From Thermoplasmata archaeon (lineage in GTDB: Archaea > Thermoplasmatota > Thermoplasmata > Lutacidiplasmatales > UBA184), in NCBI GenBank assembly GCA_021790425.1, contig JAJYEA010000003.1, positions 1 through 64,000 on the forward strand: a DNA stretch of 64,000 bases, in the 5' to 3' direction. Position numbers and translations under genes: made by a program. Under the pieces are notes generated by a model. That model ran no database searches, was not told the DNA's origin, and was given only the letters and a program-made list of their open reading frames with translations. This document shows, one piece after another, positions 35,965 to 44,848 of this stretch. The first letter of the stretch is position 1. Every line of letters starts with the position of its first letter.

Positions 35965-36019
35965 CAGGGATAAATATCTTCCGCAAAGTATTAGAAGATT
36001 CCGAACACTGGTGGCCGGC
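35965..36019. promoter_or_regulatory. Divergent promoter between gar1-tfb and the IMPase operon
   Basis: The nearly palindromic ATAAATAT (35970-35977) can serve as a TATA box for the plus-strand ATG at 36020 and, inverted, for gar1 on the minus strand. A second candidate, TAATACTT, lies at about 35985-35994 on the minus strand. Confidence 0.5.
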
Positions 36020-36829
36020 ATGCTCATGGAGCGCCAGCCCGAGCTTGACCTCCTCGTGCGGCTCGCCTACATGGTGGAGAGCCGGGTGGTGCAGGAGCGC
36101 TACTCCCCCCACGCTTTTCGGACGGTGGCCATGGGGGCCGACGGCTCCCCCACCGAAGAGGTCGACCGGGTCGCTGAGGCGCAGGTGCTCTCCTTCCTCG
36201 AGCAGGAAGGGCTCGACTGGAATGTGCTTTCCGAGGAGCTCGGCTACGTGCACCGCGGCGGCAAGCGCGTCCTCGTGCTTGACCCCGTGGACGGGAGCTT
36301 CAACCTCCTGCGCGGGCTCCCGCTCGCCACCGTGTCCCTCGCGCTCGGAACGGAGCGGCTGGGCGACGTGGACGTCGGCGTCGTCCACGATCTCTACGGA
36401 GGCAAGACCTTCTGGGCGGTGAAGGGGCGCGGGGCCTATCTGGACGGTCAGCGCCTGCACACCCGGCCCCGGAAGGAGGGCCAGGAGCTCTTCTTCCTCA
36501 ACCTGAACAACCACTCGACCGACCGCGTGCGCGCGCTCGCCTCGAAGGCGCGGCGCATCCGGTCGCTCGGATCGGCCTCGCTCGAGATCGCCATGGTCGC
36601 GGCCGGACGGGGGGACATCTACTTCTTCGAGAGCGGGATGGAGGGAGCGAACCTCCGCGTCACCGACATCGCGGCGGCGCGCCTGATCCTCTACGAAGCG
36701 GGCGGCGGGATGGCCAAGGCGGACGGGGATCCGCTCGACCTTCCCCTCACGCTCGACGTCCGGAGCTCGGTCATCGCCTGGGGTAGCGAGGAGTTCTTCC
36801 GCGAAGGACAGCAGCTGGGGTACTGGTAG
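36020..36829 (+). CDS. Inositol monophosphatase/FBPase-family phosphatase
   Basis: The 269-aa protein has [16 protein letters not shown] (metal site 1), VLSEELG, the hallmark [16 protein letters not shown], and [17 protein letters not shown] near the C terminus. These are the IMPase-family metal-binding motifs; archaeal members hydrolyse inositol phosphate, fructose-1,6-bisphosphate or NADP. Three bases separate it from nadK, so NADP phosphatase activity would be a natural partner role, but this is inference. The start is placed after the TATA box at 35970. Confidence 0.88.
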   Translation: MLMERQPELDLLVRLAYMVESRVVQERYSPHAFRTVAMGADGSPTEEVDRVAEAQVLSFLEQEGLDWNVLSEELGYVHRGGKRVLVLDPVDGSFNLLRGLPLATVSLALGTERLGDVDVGVVHDLYGGKTFWAVKGRGAYLDGQRLHTRPRKEGQELFFLNLNNHSTDRVRALASKARRIRSLGSASLEIAMVAAGRGDIYFFESGMEGANLRVTDIAAARLILYEAGGGMAKADGDPLDLPLTLDVRSSVIAWGSEEFFREGQQLGYW

Positions 36830-36832
36830 GCC

Positions 36833-37663
36833 ATGATGACCATCGGCCTCACGGGGAACCCGACCAACGACAAGGCGCTGGCCGTGGCCCGGACCCTCCA
36901 CGACATGCTCCGGGGGCGATGCAAGATGTTCCTCGACGAGGAGATCGCGAAGGGACTCGGTCTCCCGGGAGCGCCCCTCTCCACCTTTGACGGGCAGATC
37001 CTGATCTCCATCGGCGGCGACGGGACCCTCATCCGGGCGGCCGGCCTGGTGAACGCACCCATCCTGGGGGTCAAGGCCGGGGGGGTCGGGTTCCTGACCG
37101 AGGTCGACCCGGAAGAGGGGAACCTGGACGGGGCGATGGAGCGCGTCCTGAACGGCGCCTACTTCCTCGAGCCGCGGATGATGCTGGCGAGCGACTCCGC
37201 CGGGCACCTCGTCCCGGATGCCCTGAACGACCTGGTCGTCCACGTCAAGGATGTCGCCCGCATGCGCACCTTCGAGCTCTCCATCGACCGCAAGCCCTTC
37301 GGACGGATCCGGGCCGATGGCATCGTCGTCTCCACCCCCACGGGGTCGACCTCCTATGCGATGAGCGCCGGTGGACCGGCGGTCGATCCGCAGGTGGAGG
37401 CGCTCGTGGTCACGGCGATCGCCCCCTACGCCTACACCGGGCGGCCCCTGGTCGTGAGCCCGCTCAAGGAGATCTCGATCCGGCCGGTGGGGGTCGAGCG
37501 GGCCTGCTCCGTGATCGTCGACGGGAACTACGAGGAGGACCTGCCCGAGGGCGCGAGCGTCCACTGCTACCGTTCCCCCCGCCGGACGACGCTCGTCCGC
37601 TTCTCGAACCAGTTCTTCCAGCGGCTCCGCGCCAAGGCGATCCTGCCCTGGGACCGGGCCTGA
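36833..37663 (+). CDS. nadK: NAD kinase
   Basis: The 276-aa protein contains [15 protein letters not shown] (GGDG loop), [15 protein letters not shown], a [25 protein letters not shown] substrate motif and [12 protein letters not shown]. It phosphorylates NAD to NADP. It sits 3 nt behind the IMPase gene and 6 nt ahead of the JAMM gene, so the three probably form one operon. Confidence 0.94.
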   Translation: MMTIGLTGNPTNDKALAVARTLHDMLRGRCKMFLDEEIAKGLGLPGAPLSTFDGQILISIGGDGTLIRAAGLVNAPILGVKAGGVGFLTEVDPEEGNLDGAMERVLNGAYFLEPRMMLASDSAGHLVPDALNDLVVHVKDVARMRTFELSIDRKPFGRIRADGIVVSTPTGSTSYAMSAGGPAVDPQVEALVVTAIAPYAYTGRPLVVSPLKEISIRPVGVERACSVIVDGNYEEDLPEGASVHCYRSPRRTTLVRFSNQFFQRLRAKAILPWDRA

Positions 37664-37669
37664 CCGTCC

Positions 37670-38110
37670 GTGCCGATGTTCCGCCCGACCCGGAGGCGCC
37701 CCCCCGGTGAAGGGCCCTCGCGCTACGGCCGTCACACGATCAAGGCCATCCGCCGCAGCACCCTCGCGAGCCTGCTCGCCACGGGGGCCGCGGCCTACCC
37801 CAACGAGTTCGGAGGGGTGCTCCGGTCGGAGGAGCCGGGCATCGTCACCGACCTCCTCCTCATCCCGGGCTCCACCGCCGGCCGGCGGCACGCGAACTTC
37901 CAGCTCTACATGCTGCCCGCCGACCTCACGGTCGTCGGGACGGTCCACTCCCACCCCTCCGGGGCGATCTACCCCTCGAGCGCGGACGTCTCCCTCTTCC
38001 GGAACTGGGGGCGGTTCCACATCATCGTCGGCACCCCCTTCCGGGAGCGTTCGTGGCACGCCTTCGACAACTCGGGCGAGCAGATCCCCTGCGAGGTCGT
38101 CGAGGGATGA
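37670..38110 (+). CDS. JAMM/MPN-domain metalloprotease
   Basis: The 146-aa protein has the JAMM signature: a Glu in [10 protein letters not shown], then [21 protein letters not shown], which matches H-x-H-x7-S-x2-D. In archaea such enzymes remove ubiquitin-like SAMP proteins or expose their C-terminal Gly-Gly. It follows nadK directly. A sulfur-carrier role is suggested by the TtuA-like protein at 30.9 kb, though no SAMP gene is in the window. Confidence 0.9.
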   Translation: MPMFRPTRRRPPGEGPSRYGRHTIKAIRRSTLASLLATGAAAYPNEFGGVLRSEEPGIVTDLLLIPGSTAGRRHANFQLYMLPADLTVVGTVHSHPSGAIYPSSADVSLFRNWGRFHIIVGTPFRERSWHAFDNSGEQIPCEVVEG

Positions 38111-38125
38111 GCCCCGGAAGCCCCC

Positions 38126-39721
38126 CTACCGGAGGGTGATCGTCGGGATTGGGATCTGCTCGGGGTGCTGGAGCGGGCTCTCCATCGAGTGGTGGCGGCC
38201 CTTCTCCGGCTCGTGGATTAGGCCCTTGTACTTCGCGATGAAGCCGATGAAGTCGATGAACCCCGAGAAGGCCGCCTTGTAGGCCCGGTGCGCCCCGCCC
38301 TTCTTGTCCTCGAAGAAGATGTCGAGGAGGGGCTTCGACTGGCGAATGCCGTGGGTGAGCGCCTTCCCGAAGAGCTCCTTCTGGCGCTCGGTGACCATGT
38401 CCCGGTTGAACCAGTCCCGCTGGTTCAGGCGTCCGAGCGGCACGAAGAACATGGGCACGAGGATCGCCTTGAAGTCCCACAGGTCGTCGAACAGGTCGAT
38501 CGTCCGGATCACGTCGTCCTCGGTCTCCTGGGGGAGCCCGACGATGAACGTGCAGGCGGGGTAGACCGAGTTGTCGTTCAGGAGGCCCGCGGACTGCGTC
38601 ACGAGCTCGGGCCACTGGCTCGCCTTGAAGGGCGCCACCTTGCCCGGCATCGCGGCGGTGATGAGACGGGAGCTCCCCGTCTCCATCCCGATCTCGACCC
38701 CCCACCAGCTCTGCGTCCCCTGGCAGAGGATGTCGTGGATCTTCGGGAGCAGGTTCGGCTTGGTCATGAGGGTGGCCACCGCCACGTGGCTCCACCCGAC
38801 GTGCTCGTAGTACTTCTTCGCGAGCGACATCAGGGGGAGGATCTTCTCCTCCCGGGGCATGATGTTCGGCGACCCGTAGAACAGGACGTCGTCCGAATGG
38901 AGGAGCCCCTCCGTGATCCCGGCGGCCTGGTTGACCTTCATCTCCGCCTCGATCTTGTCGAGGGGGTACCACCGGGTAGGGCGGGTGGTCACGGAGCAGA
39001 AGGAGCATCCCCGGCAGCATCCGCGGCCGATCTCCGTGAGGCCGTTCACGGAGGCATAGCGCATCGTGGCGATCTGCTCCATCTTGGGCGCCTCCTTCGG
39101 GGTCAGCACCAGGTGGGGCGGCAACGGTTCGCCCCGCAGCGCCTTCTTCACGATGTCGACGACGTAGACGTCCGCCTCCCCTTCGACGATGGAGTCGAAC
39201 CCTCCGATCTCCTTCACGAAGTCATCGACCCACTGGAGCTTCGAGCGCGTGGCCTCGGTGAGCTGCCAGGCCGGCATGCCCCCCGCGATGATCTTCATCC
39301 CCCGGCGGTGGGCCTCGACAACATGCGGCAGCCGCATCATCCGCATGAAGTTCACGCGGTTGAGCGGCTCCTTCTTCATGATCCCGGCGAAGGTCGTCGA
39401 CGGGGGGTTGAGGCCGAGGTAGTCGTGGCCGGAGACCAGCATGACCTTCGCCTCGCCCGGCATGTAGCGGTGAAGGTAGCTCGGGTGGATCACGCGGGCA
39501 TCGATGCCGGCATCGAGGAGCGAGGCCTCGATCTTCCGCATCCCGTAGGAGGCCTGCTCGGGGTGGCCCTCCTCGTCGCACCGCATGGTGGGATAGAAGA
39601 GCCGCCGGTAGGCCGCTTCCGGAAGGATGAACGCCGGGGTGGTCGTCCCGAAGCCGAGGAACTCCTTCCCGTGATGATCGCTCATCAACGTCCAGTCGCA
39701 GGTTATGACCACTTCGGGCAC
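38126..39721 (-). CDS. B12-binding-type radical SAM protein
   Basis: The 531-aa protein has an N-terminal region with a Rossmann-like look (ARVIHPSYLHRYMPGEAKVMLVSGHDYLGLN) and a radical SAM domain with GRGCCRGCSFCSV, giving the C-x3-C-x2-C [4Fe-4S] motif. EIGMETGSSRL, FIVGLPQETEDDVIRTIDLFDDL and FVPLGRLNQRDWF follow. The reaction is not evident. Related archaeal proteins modify lipids or RNA, and the neighbouring GT2 gene makes a membrane-lipid role conceivable. The start is GTG, about 40 nt after a TATA-like CTTAAATACC. Confidence 0.7.
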   Translation of the reverse strand: MPEVVITCDWTLMSDHHGKEFLGFGTTTPAFILPEAAYRRLFYPTMRCDEEGHPEQASYGMRKIEASLLDAGIDARVIHPSYLHRYMPGEAKVMLVSGHDYLGLNPPSTTFAGIMKKEPLNRVNFMRMMRLPHVVEAHRRGMKIIAGGMPAWQLTEATRSKLQWVDDFVKEIGGFDSIVEGEADVYVVDIVKKALRGEPLPPHLVLTPKEAPKMEQIATMRYASVNGLTEIGRGCCRGCSFCSVTTRPTRWYPLDKIEAEMKVNQAAGITEGLLHSDDVLFYGSPNIMPREEKILPLMSLAKKYYEHVGWSHVAVATLMTKPNLLPKIHDILCQGTQSWWGVEIGMETGSSRLITAAMPGKVAPFKASQWPELVTQSAGLLNDNSVYPACTFIVGLPQETEDDVIRTIDLFDDLWDFKAILVPMFFVPLGRLNQRDWFNRDMVTERQKELFGKALTHGIRQSKPLLDIFFEDKKGGAHRAYKAAFSGFIDFIGFIAKYKGLIHEPEKGRHHSMESPLQHPEQIPIPTITLR

Positions 39722-39798
39722 AGCAAACCACCTTAGGTATGAGGCACGAAATTCCGCAGCGGGTATTTAAGACTTTTATACTCGGGACCGAACCCGGG

Positions 39799-40584
39799 TT
39801 ACGGGGAGTTCGTGGTCGAGGGAGCCACGGCCATCCGGGCGGCGAGCCGGGTCTCCTGGCTCACCTTGAAGCGTTTCTTGAAGAGCCAGAAGGCGTTCCG
39901 CAACCCGTCCTTCCAGCTCGAAAGTTTCGGCTGGCCCCACCGCTCCGCGTAGTGGATGGGCACCTCCTCGAACTTGAAGCCACGGACCAGCACCTCGAGC
40001 TTGAGCTCCTCGGAGAAGGCCATCCCGTCCTCGAAGAGCCGCACGCTGCCGAGGATCTTCCGGTGGAAGACCCACATGCCGCTCTGGGAGTCGGCCATCA
40101 CGTTCATCGGCACCCCCTTGAGCCGGCTGTGGAAGAGGAACTTGACCAGCGTGTTGAGGAGCCAGTTCCCGATGCGGTGCTCCATCGTCATCGCCCGCTT
40201 CTCTAGGAGGGTGAGCCGGTCCCCGGAGACGAAGTCCCTCCCGGCGACCTGGAGCTTCAGGATGAGCCAGGGAAGCTCGTCCGCCGGGTACGTCCCGTCC
40301 CCGTCCATGGTCGCGATGAGGTCGCCCGTGGCCTGCTCGAACCCGGTCCGGTAGGCCCGGCCGTAGCCCTTGCGACGCTCGACGACCACCCGGGCGCCGC
40401 GCTCCTCGGCGAGCGCGATGGTGCCGTCCGTCGAGCCGCCGTCCACGACCAGGATGTCCCACTCGATGGGGTCCTTGCTGAAATGGGCCTGGTTAGCGGC
40501 CTTGCTGGCTTCGCGGAAGGAGTCCAGCGTATACCCGATCCCGTCCTTCTCGTTCAGGGTGGGGATGACCAGCGTGGCTCGCAT
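39799..40584 (-). CDS. GT2 glycosyltransferase, dolichyl-phosphate sugar synthase type
   Basis: The 261-aa protein begins MRATLVIPTLNEKDGIGYTLDSF and has LVVDGGSTDGT, ERRKGYGRAYRTGF, MDGDGTYPADELPWLI (DxD) and the later GMAFSEELKLEVLVRGFKFEEVPIHYAER. It resembles dolichyl-phosphate mannose or glucose synthases that feed N-glycosylation. No membrane helix is evident apart from a short hydrophobic patch. A TATA-like TTTAATTC about 28 nt before the ATG supports this start over the longer ORF. Confidence 0.85.
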   Translation of the reverse strand: MRATLVIPTLNEKDGIGYTLDSFREASKAANQAHFSKDPIEWDILVVDGGSTDGTIALAEERGARVVVERRKGYGRAYRTGFEQATGDLIATMDGDGTYPADELPWLILKLQVAGRDFVSGDRLTLLEKRAMTMEHRIGNWLLNTLVKFLFHSRLKGVPMNVMADSQSGMWVFHRKILGSVRLFEDGMAFSEELKLEVLVRGFKFEEVPIHYAERWGQPKLSSWKDGLRNAFWLFKKRFKVSQETRLAARMAVAPSTTNSP

Positions 40585-40629
40585 CGGAGGGATATACATT
40601 AGGGACATGGCCGAATTAAAGCTATTGAT
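40585..40629. promoter_or_regulatory. Divergent promoter between GT2 and archease
   Basis: Within 45 bp there is a TATA-like ATATAC (40591-40596) for archease and, on the minus strand, TTTAATTC (near 40612-40619) for the glycosyltransferase. Both transcripts would be leaderless or nearly so. Confidence 0.45.
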
Positions 40630-41049
40630 ATGACCGCGCGACACTGGAGCTTCGGGACCACGGCGGACGTGGGCCTCGGTGCCGCCGCCTCCACGCCGGA
40701 GGGGCTCTTCGAGGAGCTGGGGAAGGGCGTCTTCGGCCTCATGACCGACCTGAAGGGGATCCGGCCCTCGGAGCATCGCGATCTCACGGTGGAGGCGGCT
40801 TCCCCGGAGTCCCTGCTGGTCGCCTTCCTGAGCGAGCTCATCTACCTCCACGACACGGAGGGCTGGGTCTTCCGTCGCTTCGAGGTCCGCCTAGAGGGGA
40901 GGCCCCCCCGGCGGGCGGTCGCCCGGGCGTGGGGAGAGCACTGGGACGACGGACGTCATTCCCGGAAGGTATCGGTCAAGGCGGTCACGCTCCACCGGCT
41001 CGAGCTCGACCTGGTGAAGGGCCGGGCCCGGGTCATCCTCGACATCTAG
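40630..41049 (+). CDS. Archease (RtcB cofactor)
   Basis: The 139-aa protein matches archease: FGTTADVGLGAAASTPEGLFEELGKGV, the ESLLVAFLSELIYLHD segment and the C-terminal VKAVTLHRLELDL...ILDI. The conserved Asp near residue 13 and the terminal Asp-Ile of the calcium site are present. Archease activates RtcB, the ligase that joins tRNA exons, which fits an organism with intron-bearing tRNAs. RtcB itself is not in the window. Confidence 0.93.
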   Translation: MTARHWSFGTTADVGLGAAASTPEGLFEELGKGVFGLMTDLKGIRPSEHRDLTVEAASPESLLVAFLSELIYLHDTEGWVFRRFEVRLEGRPPRRAVARAWGEHWDDGRHSRKVSVKAVTLHRLELDLVKGRARVILDI

Positions 41050-41055
41050 CGGCGG

Positions 41056-41889
41056 TCACGCCAGGTGGCACAACCGCACGCTCTCCTTCCAGAGCGCTTC
41101 CTGCAACGCCACGTCCTGGGAGGGCGCGCTGGACGCGATGGCCTTGCGGCCCGAGAAGTAGCGCCCGGTCACGCCCTCCACCTCCGGAGAGGTGGCCAGG
41201 TAGACCCCGGTCCGGGCCCCGTGCTGGGGGCTCCGCATGAACGGGTAGCTGATCAGCGCGAAGATCCGCCCCCCGCCGCTCCCGAAGAGCCCGCTCCGGA
41301 TCACTCCCGGATGGAAGCAGTTGATCGTGACGCCCGTGCCCTCGAGGCGGCGCGCCATGGCGTAGGTGAAGAGGATGTTGGCGAGCTTGCTCTTGCCATA
41401 GACGGAGAACCCCCGATAGCGCCGCTCGCTCTGAAGATCGGTGAGGTCCAGCTTCGCCATCTTGTGCGCTGCGGAGGCCGTGAGGACGATCCGGGAGGGG
41501 GCGTTGGCGCGGAGACGGTCCTGGAGCAGGTGGGTGAGGAGGAAGGGAGCCAGGTGGTTCACCGCGAGGCTCCGCTCGTAGCCATCGGGCGTGGTCTCCC
41601 GGTGGGGAACGTAGACCCCCGCGTTGAGGAAGAGCACGTTCAGCCGGGGCATCGCCGCCAGCACCTGCGTGGCCAGTGCCCGCACGTCGGACTGCGAGGC
41701 CAGGTCAGCGAGGAAGAGCTGGTGGGTGCCGGACGGTCCCGCGGTCCGCAGCTCGGCCAGGACGGCCTCCCCTCGGGCCCGGTCGCGGGCCACGATGCCG
41801 ACCGATGCCCCGGAGGCGCCCAGCGCCTTCGCGGCCGCGCGGCCGATCCCGGAGGTGGCCCCGGTGAGGAGTACGGAGCGACCGCTCAC
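41056..41889 (-). CDS. Short-chain dehydrogenase/reductase (retinol dehydrogenase-like)
   Basis: The 277-aa protein has the NAD(P) motif LLTGATSGIGRAAAKAL, NVLFLNAGVYVP, the catalytic Ser in IVLTASAAHKM and YGKSKLANILF (YxxxK), then CFHPGVIRSGL. It belongs to the WWOX/retinol-dehydrogenase-like group; its substrate is unknown. The GTG start overlaps the stop of the class V aminotransferase gene (GTGA), so it is the third gene of the serA run. Confidence 0.9.
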   Translation of the reverse strand: MSGRSVLLTGATSGIGRAAAKALGASGASVGIVARDRARGEAVLAELRTAGPSGTHQLFLADLASQSDVRALATQVLAAMPRLNVLFLNAGVYVPHRETTPDGYERSLAVNHLAPFLLTHLLQDRLRANAPSRIVLTASAAHKMAKLDLTDLQSERRYRGFSVYGKSKLANILFTYAMARRLEGTGVTINCFHPGVIRSGLFGSGGGRIFALISYPFMRSPQHGARTGVYLATSPEVEGVTGRYFSGRKAIASSAPSQDVALQEALWKESVRLCHLA

Positions 41890-43031
41890 GGCATCAGGCG
41901 GAGGAAGACGGAGACGCCGGGCCCGAGGGAGGAGACCTTCCCGAGGCGGTGGAGTTCGCGCTCGACGGCGGCGATCCCCGCCAGGAGATCGGCCTCCGTC
42001 ACGACGCCCATGTGTCCGATGCGGAAGATCTTCCCCTTGGCCTCGCCCTGGCCGCCCGAGACGACGACGTTGTGGCGCTCGCGGAGCACCTTCCTCCACG
42101 CGCCGTCCTCGATCCCTTCGGGGTAGCGTATCGCCGTGACGGTGTCCGAGGAGTAACGCTCCTCGGGGAAGAGCGAGAGACCGAGCGCCTTCACCGAGGC
42201 CCGGGTCATCTCCGCGTAGCGATGGGTCCGGTGTTGGCGCGCCTCGACACCCTCCTCCTTCAGGAGGAGCAGGGCCTCGCGCAGCGCAAGGAAGAGCGGT
42301 ACCGCCGGGGTCCACGGTGTGTCGTCCTTCTCGATCGACTTGAAGTGCTCGGCGAGGTCCTCCGCGAACGTCTGGGGCTTCAGGGCCCCGAAGGCCCGGT
42401 CCGACAGGTGGACCAGGGCGAGCCCGGGGGGAGCCGCCAGTCCCTTCTGGCTCCCGACCACGATGCCGTCAACCCCCCAGTCGTCCGGGGGGGTGGGAAG
42501 GCCGGGGAGCGCGCTGATCGCGTCCATCAGGAAGAGGGCGCCGCTCTCCCGGATGGCGGGGGCGAGCGCGGCGATGTCGTTCGTGAACCCGACGGAGGTC
42601 TCGTTGTAGACGGCGAGCACCGCCTTGGGCCGCTCCGCGGAGAGCACGGCCGAGAGCTTCGCGGGGTCGAAGGGATGGCCCCACTCGGCCCGGACGACCA
42701 CGGGCTTGGCGAACCGCGTCGCGAGCTTCTCGAGACGGTTCCCGAAGTGGCCGTTCGACAGGACGACCACCTTGTCCTCCCGTCCGACGACGCTCGAGAC
42801 CATCGCCTCCAGTCCCGCCGTGCCGCTCCCCGTGACGATCGCCTGGTGGCCCGTGCGGCCGAAGACGAGGGGAAGGAGCCCGCGGACCTCGTGGACGATC
42901 TCGTGGAAGTACTCGCCCCGGTGGTTCAGCGACGGGACGGCCATCGCCTGCTGGACGCGGGGGTGGAGACGCACGGGTCCGGCGAGGAGGAAGGTGCTGG
43001 TGGCCGGGTCGAAGCTGCTCGGTTCGCTCAT
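41886..43031 (-). CDS. Class V aminotransferase (phosphoserine or alanine-glyoxylate type)
   Basis: The 381-aa protein has LLAGPVRLHPRVQQAM, GSGTAGLEAMVSSV, NGHFGNRL, ETSVGFTNDI, the FLMDAISALPGLP PLP-ring Asp and VVGSQKGLAAPPGLA with the Schiff-base Lys. It belongs to the serine-pyruvate/alanine-glyoxylate branch. Because it lies 62 bp behind serA and no serC is visible, it probably serves as the phosphoserine aminotransferase. That assignment is contextual. Confidence 0.88.
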   Translation of the reverse strand: MSEPSSFDPATSTFLLAGPVRLHPRVQQAMAVPSLNHRGEYFHEIVHEVRGLLPLVFGRTGHQAIVTGSGTAGLEAMVSSVVGREDKVVVLSNGHFGNRLEKLATRFAKPVVVRAEWGHPFDPAKLSAVLSAERPKAVLAVYNETSVGFTNDIAALAPAIRESGALFLMDAISALPGLPTPPDDWGVDGIVVGSQKGLAAPPGLALVHLSDRAFGALKPQTFAEDLAEHFKSIEKDDTPWTPAVPLFLALREALLLLKEEGVEARQHRTHRYAEMTRASVKALGLSLFPEERYSSDTVTAIRYPEGIEDGAWRKVLRERHNVVVSGGQGEAKGKIFRIGHMGVVTEADLLAGIAAVERELHRLGKVSSLGPGVSVFLRLMP

Positions 43032-43093
43032 GACAGGCGGGCCGATGGTGCGGAGGCTCTTAAGCCTCGTGACCCGGAAACGGCGACACGCCG

Positions 43094-44047
43094 CTAGACG
43101 AGCACCGGGAACTCGGGGCTCTCCCCGCGCAGCACGCGGAGCACGTCCTCGACCACGGTCGTCCCGGCCCGTTCCTGGGCCTCGTGGGTCGAGGCCCCGA
43201 TGTGGGGCGTCACGACGATCTTGGGGTGGAGGAGCAGCCGGGGGTTCTTCGGGGGTTCCTGCTCGAAGACATCGAGCCCCGCCGCCGCCAGGTGGCCGGT
43301 GTCGAGCGCATCGAGGAGCGCCTCCTCGTCGACAAGCGGACCCCGCGCGACGTTGATGAGGATGGCCCCCTGCTTGAGCTTCGCCAGCGCCTCCCGGTCG
43401 ATGAGGTGCCGGTTGTGCTCCGTCAGGGCCGAATGGACGCAAAGGACGTCACTCGTGGCGAGGAGCCGGTCGAGGTCCATCAGCGGGGTCCCGTCCCGGG
43501 TCGCCGTGACGTAGGGGTCGTAGGCCTGCGGGTTCATCTGGAACGCCCGTGCGCGGGCGGCCACCTCGCGGGCGATCCGCCCGTAGCCGACGAAGCCGAT
43601 CGTCCGGCCGGCGAGCTCCGTCCCGTTGGTCCCCTTGGTCCACTTCCCCGCCTTGAGGGAGGGCAGGTGGCTCCCGAGGTCCCGGGCGGCGGCGATGATG
43701 AGGCCCATGGTGAGCTCGGCCACGCTGACCGCTGCGGCCGCGGGGGCGTTGACGACGAGCACGCTGTGCTTGTGCGCCGCCAGGACGTCGATGTTGTCGA
43801 CCCCGACGCCGGCCCGCGCCACGACCTCCAGGCCCTTCGCGGCCTCGAGGAGCTTCCCGTCCACCTGCGTCCGTCCCCGGACGATCAGGGCCGCGGCGCC
43901 CGGAAGGGCGGCGAGGAGCCCGGCGGGGTTCGCGGAGACGTCCACGACCTCGGCCTCCTGGGCCAGCCGGGCCAGCGCATGCGCATCGATCTTGTCGGCC
44001 ACGACGACCTTCGGGCGGTGACTCTTTCCCGCGGACTTGGAGGGCAT
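43094..44047 (-). CDS. serA: D-3-phosphoglycerate dehydrogenase
   Basis: The 317-aa protein shows GLEVVARAGVGVDNIDV, the Rossmann motif TIGFVGYGRIAREVAARA, INVARGPLVDEEALLDAL with catalytic Arg and Glu, and the final TPHIGASTHEAQ. It is a D-2-hydroxyacid dehydrogenase without the C-terminal ACT domain, so it may not be inhibited by serine. It heads a serA - aminotransferase - SDR run on the minus strand. Confidence 0.88.
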   Translation of the reverse strand: MPSKSAGKSHRPKVVVADKIDAHALARLAQEAEVVDVSANPAGLLAALPGAAALIVRGRTQVDGKLLEAAKGLEVVARAGVGVDNIDVLAAHKHSVLVVNAPAAAAVSVAELTMGLIIAAARDLGSHLPSLKAGKWTKGTNGTELAGRTIGFVGYGRIAREVAARARAFQMNPQAYDPYVTATRDGTPLMDLDRLLATSDVLCVHSALTEHNRHLIDREALAKLKQGAILINVARGPLVDEEALLDALDTGHLAAAGLDVFEQEPPKNPRLLLHPKIVVTPHIGASTHEAQERAGTTVVEDVLRVLRGESPEFPVLV

Positions 44048-44099
44048 GGCCGGCCGAGACGAGCGGGTGACTTAAACCCAGCGGGACGCAGGGCCACCC

Positions 44100-44681
44100 T
44101 TAGTCGGGGACCGGCGCGGGGGGTTTCTCGTACCGGTAGTACGTCCCGGCGCGACGGACCGCGTCCACCCGCTCCTCGTACCCGGCGGACAGGACGTACC
44201 GGCGGACCTCGTCGAAGGCCTCCCCGCTGAGGACCATCATCACCGGGCGCACGGCGTTCGTGTGCTCCTCCCGACCGGGCATGTTCACCCAGACGGTGAC
44301 CTCGGTCCCGTGCGGCCGTTGCCGCCCCGGGGGGGCGTCGCGGGTGTCCAGGGCGGTGTCGAGCGGGCCGGTGTCCCACGAACGCCGGTCCTCCCGTCCC
44401 TCCGGGTAGGAGAGCGTGAGGCCGGACGCCGTGACCTCGACCGCCGAGGGATGCGGACGGTTCCCGATCACGAGGGAGAGCGGGACGATCGTCAGGACCA
44501 AGAGGAAGATCGCGAGGGCGAGGGAGAAGGAGGCCGCGGTGTAGTAGGTGTTGGCCCCGTACGCCACGAAAATCCGGAGGTACCATGCGGCCAGGGCGAG
44601 GAGCACGACCGTGCCGACCAGTCCCCAGAGGCGGCGGGTCCGGGCGTCGTCCCGCTGGGCGGACGTGTCGTACCGGGTCAT
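44100..44681 (-). CDS. Membrane protein of unknown function
   Basis: The 193-aa protein has a short charged N terminus, two membrane helices (about 18-37 and 50-72) and a soluble C-terminal domain containing PGREEHTNAVRPVMMVLSGEAFDEVRRYVLSAGYEERVDAV. I do not recognise the family. The track's longer ORF would run through the tRNA-Pro gene, so I start at MTRYDTSAQ, 12 nt downstream of that tRNA. Confidence 0.6.
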   Translation of the reverse strand: MTRYDTSAQRDDARTRRLWGLVGTVVLLALAAWYLRIFVAYGANTYYTAASFSLALAIFLLVLTIVPLSLVIGNRPHPSAVEVTASGLTLSYPEGREDRRSWDTGPLDTALDTRDAPPGRQRPHGTEVTVWVNMPGREEHTNAVRPVMMVLSGEAFDEVRRYVLSAGYEERVDAVRRAGTYYRYEKPPAPVPD

Positions 44682-44692
44682 GTGCGCGGAAG

Positions 44693-44767
44693 TGGGGCCG
44701 TCCGAATTTGAATCGGAGTCTCTAGCACCCCAAGCTAGAAGGATGGACCAAGCTACCCCACGGCCCC
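44693..44767 (-). tRNA. tRNA-Pro (GGG)
   Basis: The acceptor GGGGCCG pairs with CGGCCCC, the D arm begins GGGTAGCTTGG, the anticodon arm is CTAGC-TTGGGGT-GCTAG with anticodon GGG, the T arm is TCCGA-TTCAAAT-TCGGA and the discriminator is A. No intron is present. The sequence serves as a useful standard for the D arm of the tRNA-Arg at 18.0 kb. Confidence 0.94.
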
Positions 44768-44848
44768 ATCCGCACGCCCGCCCCACTCCGGGGCTGTTAA
44801 TACGCTTTCTGGCCGGTCACCGGCGGCGGAGGGGACGGGCGGCGCGCC

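Noticed and set aside
34742-38059. 1,105-aa ORF
   Set aside because: Frame of tfb continued upstream through gar1, IMPase, nadK and JAMM; only the C-terminal 312 residues are a gene.
44682-44786. N-terminal extension of the membrane protein at 44.1 kb
   Set aside because: It would be encoded by the tRNA-Pro gene read on the same strand.
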